64,000 nucleotides of DNA from Arsenophonus sp. aPb (lineage in GTDB: Bacteria; Pseudomonadota; Gammaproteobacteria; Enterobacterales; Enterobacteriaceae): the NCBI RefSeq assembly GCF_029873475.1, contig NZ_CP123499.1, positions 1,116,001 to 1,180,000 of the forward strand, given 5' to 3'. The position numbers and the translations under genes are program-made. Numbering within the stretch: the first letter of the stretch is position 1; the number at the start of each line of letters is the position of its first letter. Below are positions 17,231 to 27,181 of this stretch, one piece after another. Below the pieces are notes generated by a model. The model worked only from the letters and a program-made list of their open reading frames with translations. It was not told the DNA's origin and searched no databases.

Positions 17231-17491
17231 TTAAGAAAGTAAATGTTTTTCCGCGTAGTCTTCAAAGTCAGTACAACCACCAATATGTTGTTCATCAATA
17301 AAAATTTGAGGAACTGTATTGACAGGTTTACCTACTTTTTTCGCTAAATCAGCTTTAGTAATCCCCTCCGCTTCTATATCAACATAATTATAATCAAAAT
17401 CATCACGTTCATGTTTTAATTTTTCTGCTAATGCTTGTGCCCGGACACAGTAGGGGCAACTAGAGCGACCGAAAATGACAGTAAACATCAT
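17231..17491 (-). CDS. grxA: Glutaredoxin 1
   Basis: 86 residues (E. coli 85). The active site is Cys12-Pro-Tyr-Cys15, with the TVPQIF cis-proline loop and GGCTDFEDY for glutathione binding. A glutathione-dependent disulfide reductase, among other things for ribonucleotide reductase. It has its own terminator and is divergent from ybjC as in E. coli. In E. coli OxyR activates grxA; no OxyR site could be identified by eye. Confidence 0.96.
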   Translation of the reverse strand: MMFTVIFGRSSCPYCVRAQALAEKLKHERDDFDYNYVDIEAEGITKADLAKKVGKPVNTVPQIFIDEQHIGGCTDFEDYAEKHLLS

Positions 17492-17650
17492 ATCTCCTTC
17501 AATTAAATTTTTATCTATTGTCTACAATATCAATTAATATGCCTATAGTTAGCATGAAAAAAAGCACAATTTATTCTTATTGTTATTTGAGATGTTAATA
17601 ATGACCTAATATAACAGGATAGCGTTTTTTAAAAGGAAACATAGATTGTT

Positions 17651-17980
17651 ATGAGCAAGAAAAAATTATCGGCTATGCGTTCTTTTGGTGATATGCCAAA
17701 AATTGTGATAATACTCGAAGTTATTGGCATACTATTATTGTTATTAGTCTATTTAGTGATAAATAACTATATTGAAATAGCTGCTTTATTTATGAAAAAA
17801 GGTGTTTTGCTTGCTATGATTATGCTAGCAATAGGTTGCATGATACCGGCTATTATTAATATTGCTTGGCGAGCACTGCCTAAGCTCAGTTTTTTTGGCA
17901 TTGATCAATATAAAAATAGTTCGCACCATAACCAACCTAAGCTAAAAGCTAAGCAGTGTAATCATCGTAAGGTGAATTAA
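17651..17980 (+). CDS. ybjC: YbjC-like inner-membrane protein (DUF1418)
   Basis: 109 residues, longer at both ends than E. coli YbjC (95). It has two hydrophobic helices (IVIILEVIGILLLLLVYLVI; VLLAMIMLAIGCMIPAIINI) around a short loop and a basic, His/Lys-rich tail. The MPKxVIILExIG stretch and the position divergent from grxA support the name. Function unknown. Confidence 0.8.
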   Translation: MSKKKLSAMRSFGDMPKIVIILEVIGILLLLLVYLVINNYIEIAALFMKKGVLLAMIMLAIGCMIPAIINIAWRALPKLSFFGIDQYKNSSHHNQPKLKAKQCNHRKVN

Positions 17981-18110
17981 ATTATGAGTTAGAATGGCTC
18001 GTTAAATATGTTTTAACATGATAAAATATGGTCTGTTTTTGGTTTGAGACAATAGATAGCGAATTTTTATAGGTGAAATTGTTGCTATTTTATGTAAATA
18101 AGGTTAATTA

Positions 18111-18605
18111 ATGGATTCGATTTGTTTCCCTGACATAGCTAAATTGCGAGAGTGGCTTGTTCAACTCAAAACATCGTATTTTGAATGCGATAATTGTCAG
18201 GCATTGCATTTGCCTCATATGCAAAATATTGATGGTATTTTCGATGCTAAAGTTGATATTGTTGAAAACATATTAGTTTTCTCTGTTTTGGCTGAACTCA
18301 AACCGACATCGATTATTACCCTATTGGCAAATTTAAGCCAAATTAATGCTAGTTCATTAACAGCGAAAGCATTTATGGAAATTAATGATGAAAATTTGCC
18401 TAAATTAGTCGTTAGTCAATCTTTTCCGTTGTTGGCGGGAATGACATGTAACCAATTCTCCAGTTTCCTTCAGCAAGCAGAAGAACAGATGGCGGCTATT
18501 ATTTTTGAAGTTTATAACAATGATCTGCTTTATAGTGGTCAAGAAGATGTTGACGACGAAGAGCTAGCTGAGCAAACTTTGCCTGCCCGCTTTCTACTAC
18601 ATTAA
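18111..18605 (+). CDS. ybjN: YbjN family protein
   Basis: 164 residues (E. coli 158). The hallmark FECDNCQALHLPHMQN and LPKLVVxQS are conserved, and the end FLLH matches E. coli. YbjN has a T3SS-chaperone-like fold and affects motility, biofilm and stress phenotypes in E. coli and Erwinia. In E. coli nfsA and rimK lie between ybjC and ybjN; here they are missing. Confidence 0.93.
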   Translation: MDSICFPDIAKLREWLVQLKTSYFECDNCQALHLPHMQNIDGIFDAKVDIVENILVFSVLAELKPTSIITLLANLSQINASSLTAKAFMEINDENLPKLVVSQSFPLLAGMTCNQFSSFLQQAEEQMAAIIFEVYNNDLLYSGQEDVDDEELAEQTLPARFLLH

Positions 18606-18833
18606 ATTATAAAAATAGATCCAATAAGCATCTGCCATTCATGTGAATGGTGAATGAGTTATCTGCTTTATATATACAAATATTATAGGAATAAAAATAA
18701 ATTTCAGCCTTTTTATTACTTTAAAAAGTATAATTATTTTGCTAGATTCTTTTTATTCTTACTACCGCTTCATTTGCACCTTATCTAGCCAATAATCTTC
18801 GACTAATAACTGCTTGCTAAAAGGGATTTGAAT

Positions 18834-19472
18834 ATGCTTAGTTCATTGGAATCTGCTAGTGTCAAAAATATTGAATCTTCCGTTGCATCCAATCATCACC
18901 TTGATCCGGTAAAAGTAGAAATTGATAAAAAAATTGAAAATAAATTTGTATTGGTTTTTAGTGGATTTTCTGCAATGGGATATGAGGATATAGAAAAATT
19001 ACAAGAATATATAACAAAAGAGATAAAACAACATATTGATGAACAAGGGATCCATAATTTACTTATTGTTGCCGGTGCGACTCCTGATGGTATTGGCTGT
19101 GTCTATGATATTGCTAAAAATTTAGGCGTATGTAGCCTGGGGATTGTTTCACAGCAAGCGCCAACAAATAGCCTAGCAAAAAATTGTCAGAGTGTTATCC
19201 AAATAAAGGATCTGGATAACAGTTGGAAAGTTCTGGATGATTCAGGTAATTCTTATATGGTATATGCGGCAAGCAAGAATGGATGTTTTTTAGCTTTTGG
19301 TGGCGGTAGCGTTACCCTAAGTGAATTAGAAGAAGCAGAAAAGAAAGGAATTGAAACAAAAGTTTTTCCTAATTTTTTACCCGATCCAAATAAATTAAAC
19401 GGTAAATTAGCCCAAGGAAAAACAAAGGCTGAAATATGTCCAATACAAACGAAATATACAAAAGAGGTATAG
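18834..19472 (+). CDS. SLOG/LOG-like Rossmann-fold protein, unrecognised
   Basis: 212 residues from the ATG at 18834 (AAGGG 8 bases upstream); a TTG two codons earlier is less likely. After a polar N terminus (1-35) comes a Rossmann-like strand, KFVLVFSGFSAMG, then LLIVAGATPDGIG, and FLAFGGGSVTLSELEEA at about 152-168. The last echoes the nucleotide-binding PGGxGTxxE motif of LOG/lysine-decarboxylase-like and SLOG proteins. A nucleotide- or nucleotide-sugar-binding role is inferred. It sits where E. coli has potFGHI, alone on the plus strand, convergent with artM. No signal peptide. It could be a secreted effector or a sensor; nothing decides. Confidence 0.7.
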   Translation: MLSSLESASVKNIESSVASNHHLDPVKVEIDKKIENKFVLVFSGFSAMGYEDIEKLQEYITKEIKQHIDEQGIHNLLIVAGATPDGIGCVYDIAKNLGVCSLGIVSQQAPTNSLAKNCQSVIQIKDLDNSWKVLDDSGNSYMVYAASKNGCFLAFGGGSVTLSELEEAEKKGIETKVFPNFLPDPNKLNGKLAQGKTKAEICPIQTKYTKEV

Positions 19473-19787
19473 TAAAAATAATCTCTTCACCTGACTTAAA
19501 AGACGAACAAAGCGATAAATTTTGCCATAATTTTTTCTTTACAGCTCAGGCATGCTGCTCTCTTGCAGATGGAATCATCTTGATTGTCAAAACTCACCGT
19601 CATTCAATGGTTAACCGCATTAAATAGAACAATGTTTATCAAGTGGCATTTAATGTTATTGATATCTATAAATCATAAATTTTAGACGTCAAAGATTAGT
19701 GCCCTTTGAATGCAATAAAGCATTAGCTTTATTAGTTAACGTCATAATAAATCTCATTTTCTTTAGTAGAAAGCGAGATTTATTTGG

Positions 19788-20453
19788 TTAGACTTTTTCA
19801 AAAGATAACGCGTATTTTTCTAGGTAACGCATCAATAAGGTTAAGATGCCATTTACGCTTAGATATATAATTCCCGCCGCAATAAAAACATCAACATCAT
19901 AAGTTTGGCCAAAAATTTGTTGGCTATATCCCATAATTTCTAATAGCGTTATGGTACTAGCTAGTGATGTGCTTTTAAATATAAGAATTACCTCATTGGA
20001 ATAGGAGGAAAGCGCACGTTTAAGCGCATAAGGTAAAATAATTCTCAGAGTTTGATAATTTGACATACCTAGCGCCTGACATGCTTGCCAGCTAGTTTTA
20101 GGAATTGCTTTTACTGCACCATGAAATAATAGAGTGGAATAGGCGGCACTATTTAGTGCTAATGCCAGCAAGGCACAAATCCATGGAGTAGAAATCAATG
20201 CCCATAAAGCAGGGTAATCTCTTAGAGCAGGAAATTGACCAGGTCCATAGTAAATCAGAAAAAATTGAACCAGCAAAGGGGTACCAGTAAATAGCGTAAT
20301 GTAGCCTTTAATTATGGATGAAAAAATCGCTGTTTTTAACGATAAAATGATAGTCAAAAATAGCGCTAACAAAAAGGCAATAAGTAATGCACATACTGTT
20401 AGTGATAAACTGGTTGGCAGGCCTGGCAGTAATGAAATGATTAAATCGATCAT
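19788..20453 (-). CDS. artM: Arginine ABC transporter permease ArtM
   Basis: 221 residues (E. coli 222). HisM/GlnP-type permease with about five membrane helices and the EAA loop (SWQACQALGMSNYQTLRIILP) that contacts the ATPase. Its start overlaps the artQ stop by 4 bases, so the two are translationally coupled. Last gene of artP-artI-artQ-artM. A weak hairpin (AAATCTC 19749-19755 with GAGATTT 19775-19781) follows the stop. Confidence 0.93.
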   Translation of the reverse strand: MIDLIISLLPGLPTSLSLTVCALLIAFLLALFLTIILSLKTAIFSSIIKGYITLFTGTPLLVQFFLIYYGPGQFPALRDYPALWALISTPWICALLALALNSAAYSTLLFHGAVKAIPKTSWQACQALGMSNYQTLRIILPYALKRALSSYSNEVILIFKSTSLASTITLLEIMGYSQQIFGQTYDVDVFIAAGIIYLSVNGILTLLMRYLEKYALSFEKV

Positions 20454-21190
20454 TTTGCTACTCCCCGTTCAAACTGGGTTGTGCGTAATTCAATCCGCCG
20501 TAAAATAAATTGACTTACCAGGGTGATAGCTAGGTAGATCAATGCCACAGTTAAGTACCAAGTGAAAGGTTCCTGAGTACGATTAACAATACTTTTGGTT
20601 TGCAACATCAAATCGTTTACGCTGATCAGGGAAACCAAGGCAGTATCTTTTAGCAATACCAACCATTGATTACCTAAGCCAGGTAAAGCGTGACGCCACA
20701 TTTGAGGCATGATCAGCCGCAAAAAAATAACATTCCGATTGAGACCCAAGGCTTGGCCTGATTGCCATTGGCCGGATGGTATCGCTTTTAGGGCGCCTCT
20801 TAAGGTTTGGGATGCATAGGCGGCATAGAGTAGAGCAAGGGCAAAGACACCACAAAAAAAAGGAATAATATCGAATTCGCTATTTTGCGGGAAGAACCAC
20901 TCAGGATCAATTTGCCAAGTTGTTTGCCAGAAAATGATATTAATATCAATGCCATCACCTAACAACATAATTAATTGTAATGTGCCATAGTAAACGAACA
21001 GGACAACTAACAATTCAGGTAATCCGCGAATTAAAGTCACCCAGCAAGAACCAAGTAAGGCCACGGGCCGCCAGCGAATAGATTCCCAAGCAGTAAATAA
21101 CATGGCTAATAGCAGCCCTAGAATCAAAGCGGCACCGGCGAGAGTAAGTGTCAAGCCGGCAGCATTTATTAGAAATAACAGATTATTCAT
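20450..21190 (-). CDS. artQ: Arginine ABC transporter permease ArtQ
   Basis: 246 residues, slightly longer than E. coli ArtQ (238). The extra part is probably in the external loop IDPEWFFPQNSEFDIIPFF. Membrane helices and EAA loop (QWQSGQALGLNRNVIFLRLIMP) present. Partner of ArtM in the inner-membrane channel. 12 bases separate it from the binding-protein gene. Confidence 0.93.
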   Translation of the reverse strand: MNNLLFLINAAGLTLTLAGAALILGLLLAMLFTAWESIRWRPVALLGSCWVTLIRGLPELLVVLFVYYGTLQLIMLLGDGIDINIIFWQTTWQIDPEWFFPQNSEFDIIPFFCGVFALALLYAAYASQTLRGALKAIPSGQWQSGQALGLNRNVIFLRLIMPQMWRHALPGLGNQWLVLLKDTALVSLISVNDLMLQTKSIVNRTQEPFTWYLTVALIYLAITLVSQFILRRIELRTTQFERGVAK

Positions 21191-21202
21191 CGCGATAATC
21201 GA

Positions 21203-21946
21203 CTATTTTTGTAACCATTTTTGGTAAATAACATCATAACTGCCATCTTGTTTTACTTGTGCCAACGCTTTATTTAATTTATCTAGCAGCGCTTTGTTTC
21301 CTTTACGTACTGCAATACCGAGACCTACACCAAAATAATTAGCATCTGTTACTTTTTCACCTACAGCAGCAAGGTTTTCATTACCTTTGGTTTTTAGCCA
21401 TTCCGTTGTGACAGCAGTATCACCAAACACCGCATCTATCCGGCCATTTTGTAAATCTAGAATAGCCGTTTGGTAATTATCATACGGGACAGCTTGCATC
21501 TCTTTATGCTGTTGAATGATATATTTTTGATGGGTGGTGCCATTTTGCACGCCAATTTTTTTACCTTTTAAAAATGTTATTTTATTAATCTTATTTTTTA
21601 CTGCGATAAATGTTGCTGAGTTGTTGTAATAAGTATCAGTAAAATCAACCTGTTTTTGCCGCTCTGGCGTAATATCAATTCCAGCTATCAACGCATCAAA
21701 GCGACGCATTTTTAAACTGGGGATTAAGCTATCAAAAGATTGGTGAGTAAATGTACAGTTAGCATTAAGTTTTTTACATATTGCATTCGCCAGGTCAATA
21801 TCAAACCCGACAATGTTATTATTAGCATCGATGGATTCAAATGGGGCATAAGTTGCTTCAGTTGCAAAGCGTATCGTCTCTTTTGCAGCGGCTAGTATTG
21901 GTAAAGATAGGCTGCATAAGATAATAGCTAATAGTGATTTTTTCAT
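21203..21946 (-). CDS. artI: Periplasmic arginine-binding protein (ArtI/ArtJ)
   Basis: 247 residues. Signal peptide MKKSLLAIILCSLSLPILAA, then a type 2 periplasmic binding protein fold with family motifs RFATEATYAPFESID, GFDIDLANAIC and DALIAGIDITPERQKQVDFT. It captures arginine for ArtQM. E. coli has both artI and artJ; only one is here, in the artI position, so artI is used, but the sequence could equally be named ArtJ. Confidence 0.9.
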   Translation of the reverse strand: MKKSLLAIILCSLSLPILAAAKETIRFATEATYAPFESIDANNNIVGFDIDLANAICKKLNANCTFTHQSFDSLIPSLKMRRFDALIAGIDITPERQKQVDFTDTYYNNSATFIAVKNKINKITFLKGKKIGVQNGTTHQKYIIQQHKEMQAVPYDNYQTAILDLQNGRIDAVFGDTAVTTEWLKTKGNENLAAVGEKVTDANYFGVGLGIAVRKGNKALLDKLNKALAQVKQDGSYDVIYQKWLQK

Positions 21947-21956
21947 TCAGGTATTC

Positions 21957-22694
21957 TCAATTAGATGAATGGGATAGATAATTTGCCAAGCCTTGAGTTT
22001 GTGGTTTAGTTAAACGATCAATATCGCCTTGTTCCACAATTGCCCCTTTTTCCATATACACGATTTTGCTTGCTGTTTTACGGGCAAAATCAATTTCATG
22101 AGTCACAATCAGTTGGGTGATGCCTGTTTTTGATAATTCTTGTATAATATTAATCACTTGCGTTGTAATTTCAGGATCGAGAGCCGCAGTTGGCTCATCA
22201 AATAATAATATTTCAGGCTCCATCATTAATGCTCGAGCAATAGCCACTCGTTGTTGTTGACCACCAGAAAGGTGCAACGGGAAGCGATTAGCAAATTCAG
22301 TTAGCCGCAAGCGATCCAATAAGTTTTCCGCTTTTTGTTTAGCTATTGCTTTAGTTAAACCTAAAACTAAGCAAGGAGCCTCAATCAGGTTTTCCATTAC
22401 GGTTAAATGAGGCCACAAGTTATATTGTTGAAATACCATACCGACTTTTTGTCTTAGGGCTCGGATTTCATGGCTTTTAGGTTGGCGTAAGAAATCAAAA
22501 TGATAGCCTGCAATGTCCAGTTGGCCAGAGCGGGGCATCTGCAGTAAATTGAACACCCGTAATAATGAACTTTTGCCAGCACCACTTGGACCAAGTAGTA
22601 CCATCGTTTCACCCGTTTCACATGTCAAATTGATATCGTGTAGTGCTTGCTCTTCACCATAAAAGCAATTAATTTGATTTAATTGAATAGTCAT
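21957..22694 (-). CDS. artP: Arginine ABC transporter ATPase ArtP
   Basis: 245 residues (E. coli 242). Walker A GPSGAGKS at 35-42, Q-loop VFQQYNLWPH, signature LSGGQQQRVAIARAL, Walker B ILLFDEPTAAL, and the H-loop IVTHE. First gene of the operon, 10 bases before artI. In E. coli ArgR represses the operon; an ARG box was not identified by eye. Confidence 0.95.
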   Translation of the reverse strand: MTIQLNQINCFYGEEQALHDINLTCETGETMVLLGPSGAGKSSLLRVFNLLQMPRSGQLDIAGYHFDFLRQPKSHEIRALRQKVGMVFQQYNLWPHLTVMENLIEAPCLVLGLTKAIAKQKAENLLDRLRLTEFANRFPLHLSGGQQQRVAIARALMMEPEILLFDEPTAALDPEITTQVINIIQELSKTGITQLIVTHEIDFARKTASKIVYMEKGAIVEQGDIDRLTKPQTQGLANYLSHSSN

Positions 22695-22821
22695 GCTAAA
22701 AATCTGAATAAATAAACAAGTGAGTCAATAATAATCTTCCTGGAATAATTATGCAATATATTGTTTTTAAAAAGTCTAATATTGCTATTTTCTAGAGTCA
22801 TTTTTCCTTTATAAAATAACT

Positions 22822-24258
22822 TTAATCATTTTTATTCATTTTTAATGCAAGTTTATTAATTTTTTGCGCCATTCCTTTGAAAATAAAACGGTGAATTGGG
22901 GTCATAATTAGCCAATAGATTAGACCGAAAAAACCAGCTGGGTGCCACCATGCTCTGACATCTAGCATTCGATGTTTGCCAAAATCCTGAATAGTAAAGG
23001 TTAAACGGCCTAGTCCCGGCGCTTTCATACCAAATAAGAGTGTTAATTGATACTTGGGTTTAATACTAATAACTTTCCAGCTATCTATCATGTCGCCTAA
23101 ATATAATATTTCACGTTTAGGACGGCCATATTTTACTTTGTTGAGCATTAAATCATCAATGAAGGCGCGTAATTGCCATAAAATATTGGCGTAAAAATAT
23201 CCTCTTTTGCCACCAATTTGTTGCACGATTTGCCAAATAGTATGGCTAGTGGCAGTGGTTGTTAACGTAAAACCGGCATCTTTCGGATAATAGCTATATT
23301 TGGCACACCAATGTGTTTTTAGCGTTGGATCTGGCCCCCAATCTGCTTTATTAATGGCATTATGCGAGCGAATAAACGCTTGTTTGACTGCCTTATCAAC
23401 ACTAAGTAATTTTTGTGGAATAAGTTGTTTTAACGCTTGATCATTAGCGGGCAGATTGTACTGTAGCCCCTGAATTAAACTTTTGCTAATCAAGGGAGAT
23501 ACTGAAGTTATTAAGCTAATAAAATGAATAGAAATTAATCGAATTGGAATAGGTAGGGGGATAATTCGTCGATATTTACCGCTGATGCGCATAAAGCGCT
23601 TGAATAATGTTTGATAATCAATATATTCAGGCCCCCCCGCATCAAGGATACGGTGCTGATTCGTTGGGTGGGCTATCAACTGTGTCAGATAGTACAGCAT
23701 ATTTTCTAAAGCAATAGGACAAGATTTTGACCTTACCCAACGTGGCGGAGTAAGAATTAATAAGTTGTAAGTCATATCCCGAATTATTTCATAAGGCACT
23801 GAGCCCGCTCCAATAATAATGGGCGCTCGAATTTCTGTCACCGGAATTTTACTTTCACGTAAGATTTCTCCTGTCAGCTTACGGGCAATCAGATGTTGTG
23901 AATGACAGGAAGAGTGCTGTAGGGCACTTAAATAGATAACTTGTTTTACTTCAGATTGCTCAAGTACATGTTTAACATTCTGAGCAGCGAGGCATTCTTG
24001 TTCAATAAGATTATTATTAGCCGCCATACTGTGAACCAGAAAGTAAACGATATCAATATCAGTCATAATATTTTTTAAAGTTTTCGGTGCGAGTAGATCA
24101 ACATAACAACACTGAGTATTTGGCCAATTTTGTGCTTCAACCCAATCAAGTCGACGCGTTGCTGCGGTGATTATATGCCCTTGTTTGATTAACTCTGGGA
24201 TCAGATTTTGACCAATATAACCGTTAGCACCGAGTACTAAAATCCGTATTTTACCCAT
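22822..24258 (-). CDS. ybjT: YbjT, NAD(P)-binding protein with DUF2867 domain
   Basis: 478 residues (E. coli 476). The N-terminal Rossmann fold starts ILVLGANGYIGQNLIPEL; the middle is NmrA/SDR-like (VYFLVHSMAA, GAGSVPYEIIRDMTYNL, LTPPRWVRS). The C-terminal DUF2867 half is also conserved (GYFYANILWQLRA, LTLLFGMKAPGLGRL, DVRAWWHPAGFFGLIYW). Function unknown. It follows lysO by 52 bases on the same strand; the E. coli genes between them (ltaE, poxB, hcr, hcp) are missing. Confidence 0.93.
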   Translation of the reverse strand: MGKIRILVLGANGYIGQNLIPELIKQGHIITAATRRLDWVEAQNWPNTQCCYVDLLAPKTLKNIMTDIDIVYFLVHSMAANNNLIEQECLAAQNVKHVLEQSEVKQVIYLSALQHSSCHSQHLIARKLTGEILRESKIPVTEIRAPIIIGAGSVPYEIIRDMTYNLLILTPPRWVRSKSCPIALENMLYYLTQLIAHPTNQHRILDAGGPEYIDYQTLFKRFMRISGKYRRIIPLPIPIRLISIHFISLITSVSPLISKSLIQGLQYNLPANDQALKQLIPQKLLSVDKAVKQAFIRSHNAINKADWGPDPTLKTHWCAKYSYYPKDAGFTLTTTATSHTIWQIVQQIGGKRGYFYANILWQLRAFIDDLMLNKVKYGRPKREILYLGDMIDSWKVISIKPKYQLTLLFGMKAPGLGRLTFTIQDFGKHRMLDVRAWWHPAGFFGLIYWLIMTPIHRFIFKGMAQKINKLALKMNKND

Positions 24259-24310
24259 ATATGGTTACCTATTTGAGCCAGAGTGTTTGGCCAGAAAATT
24301 GAACTATCTA

Positions 24311-25210
24311 TTAGGTGAAGAAGGCTATCAGTAATGGCGTCAATAGACTTAGTACAAAACCGTGGACAATGGCAGCAGGTACGATAGATACCCCTCCGCA
24401 ACGTTGTAATATGGGTAGCGTAAAGTCCATTGATGTTGAGCCACAAATCCCCAGTGCCGTAGAACGAAATTGATTGATAATAATGGGAATAAGCATAATT
24501 GCTGCTAATTCACGCATTAGGTCGTTAAAGAAAGCGGTACTACCAATGACCGGTCCGTAAGCATCGGTAAGTAGTATACCGGTTAGAGAATACCAACCGT
24601 AACCGGCTGCAATCGCTAATCCCACTTTAGTCGGTAGACCTAATAAAAATGCAGCCAAAATACCACCAAGCAGCGCGCTGATAGCAACAATCACCGCAAT
24701 CGCCGCTCCTCTGAAATTAATTAAAATTTGTCGCAGATACATCCCACTATTACGCAGATGGCAACCCACCAATAATAATAAACAGATAAGTGTAACTTCA
24801 GTACCATATTTGGCATAGGATAAAAATGGCCACTTTGTTAATCCTAGTAAGAAACCGAGTATTAATACGCCACACAGTGGTAATGAGCTTAAAATCATTT
24901 TTAATCGAGAGAGAGGCTTATTGGTTTCACGTTTAGCGATTTTCCACGGCAAGAATTTATCCAATAGTAGTAAAGCAATCAGGTTAGAGGCAAAGGTGCA
25001 ACAAAAGAAAACCATTGTATAGATAAAAATTGACGTAAGATGAGTACTAATATTATCTAACAACGACAGTGTGATGCCCATTAAAAATAGGATAATGTAA
25101 ACCATAGCGCCTAACAGGCGATGTGTAAGCGCTAAAATTTTCTTATTTTTAAAGCGAAATAGATAGCCTATTGTTAATGGTAAAAGAATGATAAGCAGTC
25201 CTGAATACAT
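24311..25210 (-). CDS. lysO: L-lysine exporter LysO (YbjE)
   Basis: 299 residues, the same length as E. coli LysO. About eight membrane helices. Conserved stretches include YSLTGILLTDAYGPVIGSTAFFNDLMRE, given here as two overlapping parts (YSLTGILLTDAYG; PVIGSTAFFNDLMRE), and STSMDFTLPILQR. Exports lysine and the toxic analogue thialysine in E. coli. Divergent from ybjD. ArgP controls lysO in E. coli; no site was seen by eye. Confidence 0.93.
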   Translation of the reverse strand: MYSGLLIILLPLTIGYLFRFKNKKILALTHRLLGAMVYIILFLMGITLSLLDNISTHLTSIFIYTMVFFCCTFASNLIALLLLDKFLPWKIAKRETNKPLSRLKMILSSLPLCGVLILGFLLGLTKWPFLSYAKYGTEVTLICLLLLVGCHLRNSGMYLRQILINFRGAAIAVIVAISALLGGILAAFLLGLPTKVGLAIAAGYGWYSLTGILLTDAYGPVIGSTAFFNDLMRELAAIMLIPIIINQFRSTALGICGSTSMDFTLPILQRCGGVSIVPAAIVHGFVLSLLTPLLIAFFT

Positions 25211-25405
25211 AGTCCATCCTTATTACAATTAACGCTTTTATGGGGATGATTTTATGGAAATAATGTGAAAAAGATAGGCATAATAATGATAAATATTTTA
25301 TAACAGACTCAAAAGAGGTGCAATATTACAGAATAATATTTAAACGTAATTCATTGCTCACAGCATAATCCAGGGGCTATTGCTAATATATAAAAGAGGA
25401 TAATC

Positions 25406-27067
25406 ATGTATTTGCAACAAGTGGAAATTTCTGGTTTTCGTGGGATAAATCGGCTTTCATTAACACTGGATCATAATACCGTGCTAATTGGTGAAAATAC
25501 TTGGGGTAAGTCAAGTTTGTTAGATGCGTTGACTATTCTTTTATCACCGAGGCAGCCCTTATATCAATTTAATCAGCATGATTTTCATCACTTGGTTGCT
25601 ACAGATGAACAAATCAATAATCTACAAATAATTTTAGTTTTTTGTGAAAACCAGCTAAATAGTCATAAAGCAAGTCGTTTTAAGCTTTTATCACCGTTAT
25701 GGATTAAAGGAGATGATGAATACAAACGTATTTATTATCGGGTGAGTGCAGAACAACAGAATAATATTGTGGCGACCGAACGATGTTTTTTAGATAAGCA
25801 GGGTAATAAGTTGGTTTTAAATGATAATAATAAATATATCCAGCAGATTATTCGATTATATCCAGTACTGCGTCTAAGAGATGCCCGCTTTTTACATCCT
25901 ACAGCCACTAAATTTTATGCTACTGGCTATAAAAAACTATCGGTTAAATTTGCCAACCAGTTACAGCAATTGGCTCAAGCGTTAATGCAAGCATCACGAA
26001 AATTGTCTCATGAAGAGGCAGAGGAAGGTTTTGTGGTACTGCATCAGTTGCTGGGTTATTACTTTGCCGAACAAAGTACCCACTTATCTCATCGACAAGA
26101 TCAGTCAAATATTGCCTATAGCTTACCTAATAGAAGAGGCTGGCGAGTGCTAGAGGATATCAATCGTATCGTGGCTAAACCTGAACAGCAGCATATTAAA
26201 TTAATCATTTGGCAAATTTTTTCCTCTTTTTTGCAATTACAAGGTGATCTGCAACTAGCTCGCTATGCCAGACCTATCCTGATTATTGAAGATCCAGAAA
26301 CGCGTTTACATCCTATTATGCTTTCGATTGCTTGGCATCTGTTAAATCTTTTTCCATTACAGCGTATTAGTACAACTAATTCAGGCGAATTACTTTCACA
26401 AGTTCCATTGGAAAATGTATGCCGCTTAGTGCGTAACTCAAATCGAGTGGCTGCTTATCGATTAAAAACCAGTAAGTTATCACTTGAAGATATGAGACGT
26501 CTCTCATTTCATATCCGCTTTAATCGCCCTTCAGCGCTATTTGCACGCTGTTGGTTATTAGTTGAAGGTGAGACCGAAATTTGGTTGATGAATGAATTGG
26601 CACGCCAGTGTAATTATCATTTTGAGTCAGAAGGTGTTAAAGTGATTGAGTTTGCCCAATGCGGTATTAAGCCATTATTGAAGTTTGCTAATAGTATGGG
26701 GATCGAGTGGCATACGTTAGTTGATGGTGATAATGCTGGCAGACAATATGCAGGTTCAGCAATCGCTTATGCTGAGAAGAACAAGGATACGGCACGAGAT
26801 AGGCTAACCATGTTACCTGCGTTGGATATGGAGCATTTTCTTTATCATGAAGGTTTCAGGGATATCTATCATCAAATTGCAGGTATCCCAGATGATGGCA
26901 AGGTATTACCGCGTCGTGTCATTGTTAAAGCAATTCATCGAATTTCTAAACCTGACTTAGCAATTGAAGTCGCCAATAGAGCGGCAGAAAAGGGCATTAA
27001 TTCAATACCTTCGTTACTACGCAATATGTTTTCACGTGTTGCTTGGTTAGCACGAGGGAAATCTTAG
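25406..27067 (+). CDS. ybjD: OLD-family ATP-dependent endonuclease YbjD
   Basis: 553 residues (E. coli 552). N-terminal ABC-type ATPase with Walker A ENTWGKSSLLDAL at about 31-43 and the IIEDPETRLHPIM Walker B/D-loop region. The C-terminal Toprim domain has VEGETEIWLMNEL (about 390) and LVDGDNAGRQYA (about 435). OLD-class proteins (overcoming lysogenization defect) are nucleases, some with anti-phage roles; the YbjD role is not settled. Housekeeping position as in E. coli. Confidence 0.93.
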   Translation: MYLQQVEISGFRGINRLSLTLDHNTVLIGENTWGKSSLLDALTILLSPRQPLYQFNQHDFHHLVATDEQINNLQIILVFCENQLNSHKASRFKLLSPLWIKGDDEYKRIYYRVSAEQQNNIVATERCFLDKQGNKLVLNDNNKYIQQIIRLYPVLRLRDARFLHPTATKFYATGYKKLSVKFANQLQQLAQALMQASRKLSHEEAEEGFVVLHQLLGYYFAEQSTHLSHRQDQSNIAYSLPNRRGWRVLEDINRIVAKPEQQHIKLIIWQIFSSFLQLQGDLQLARYARPILIIEDPETRLHPIMLSIAWHLLNLFPLQRISTTNSGELLSQVPLENVCRLVRNSNRVAAYRLKTSKLSLEDMRRLSFHIRFNRPSALFARCWLLVEGETEIWLMNELARQCNYHFESEGVKVIEFAQCGIKPLLKFANSMGIEWHTLVDGDNAGRQYAGSAIAYAEKNKDTARDRLTMLPALDMEHFLYHEGFRDIYHQIAGIPDDGKVLPRRVIVKAIHRISKPDLAIEVANRAAEKGINSIPSLLRNMFSRVAWLARGKS

Positions 27068-27181
27068 TAAACAGGTAAGCAATAAATATATTGTGGCGTT
27101 TATCTGCTGGTTTTGTAAAGGCAGATAATAGATTGCTATACAGTTTTTAACCTATTCCATATTAAAAAAGGTATTTTTAGT

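Noticed and set aside
19436..19627. 63-codon open frame overlapping the end of the SLOG-like gene
   Set aside because: No ribosome binding site of note, no family match, and it begins inside another gene in a different frame.
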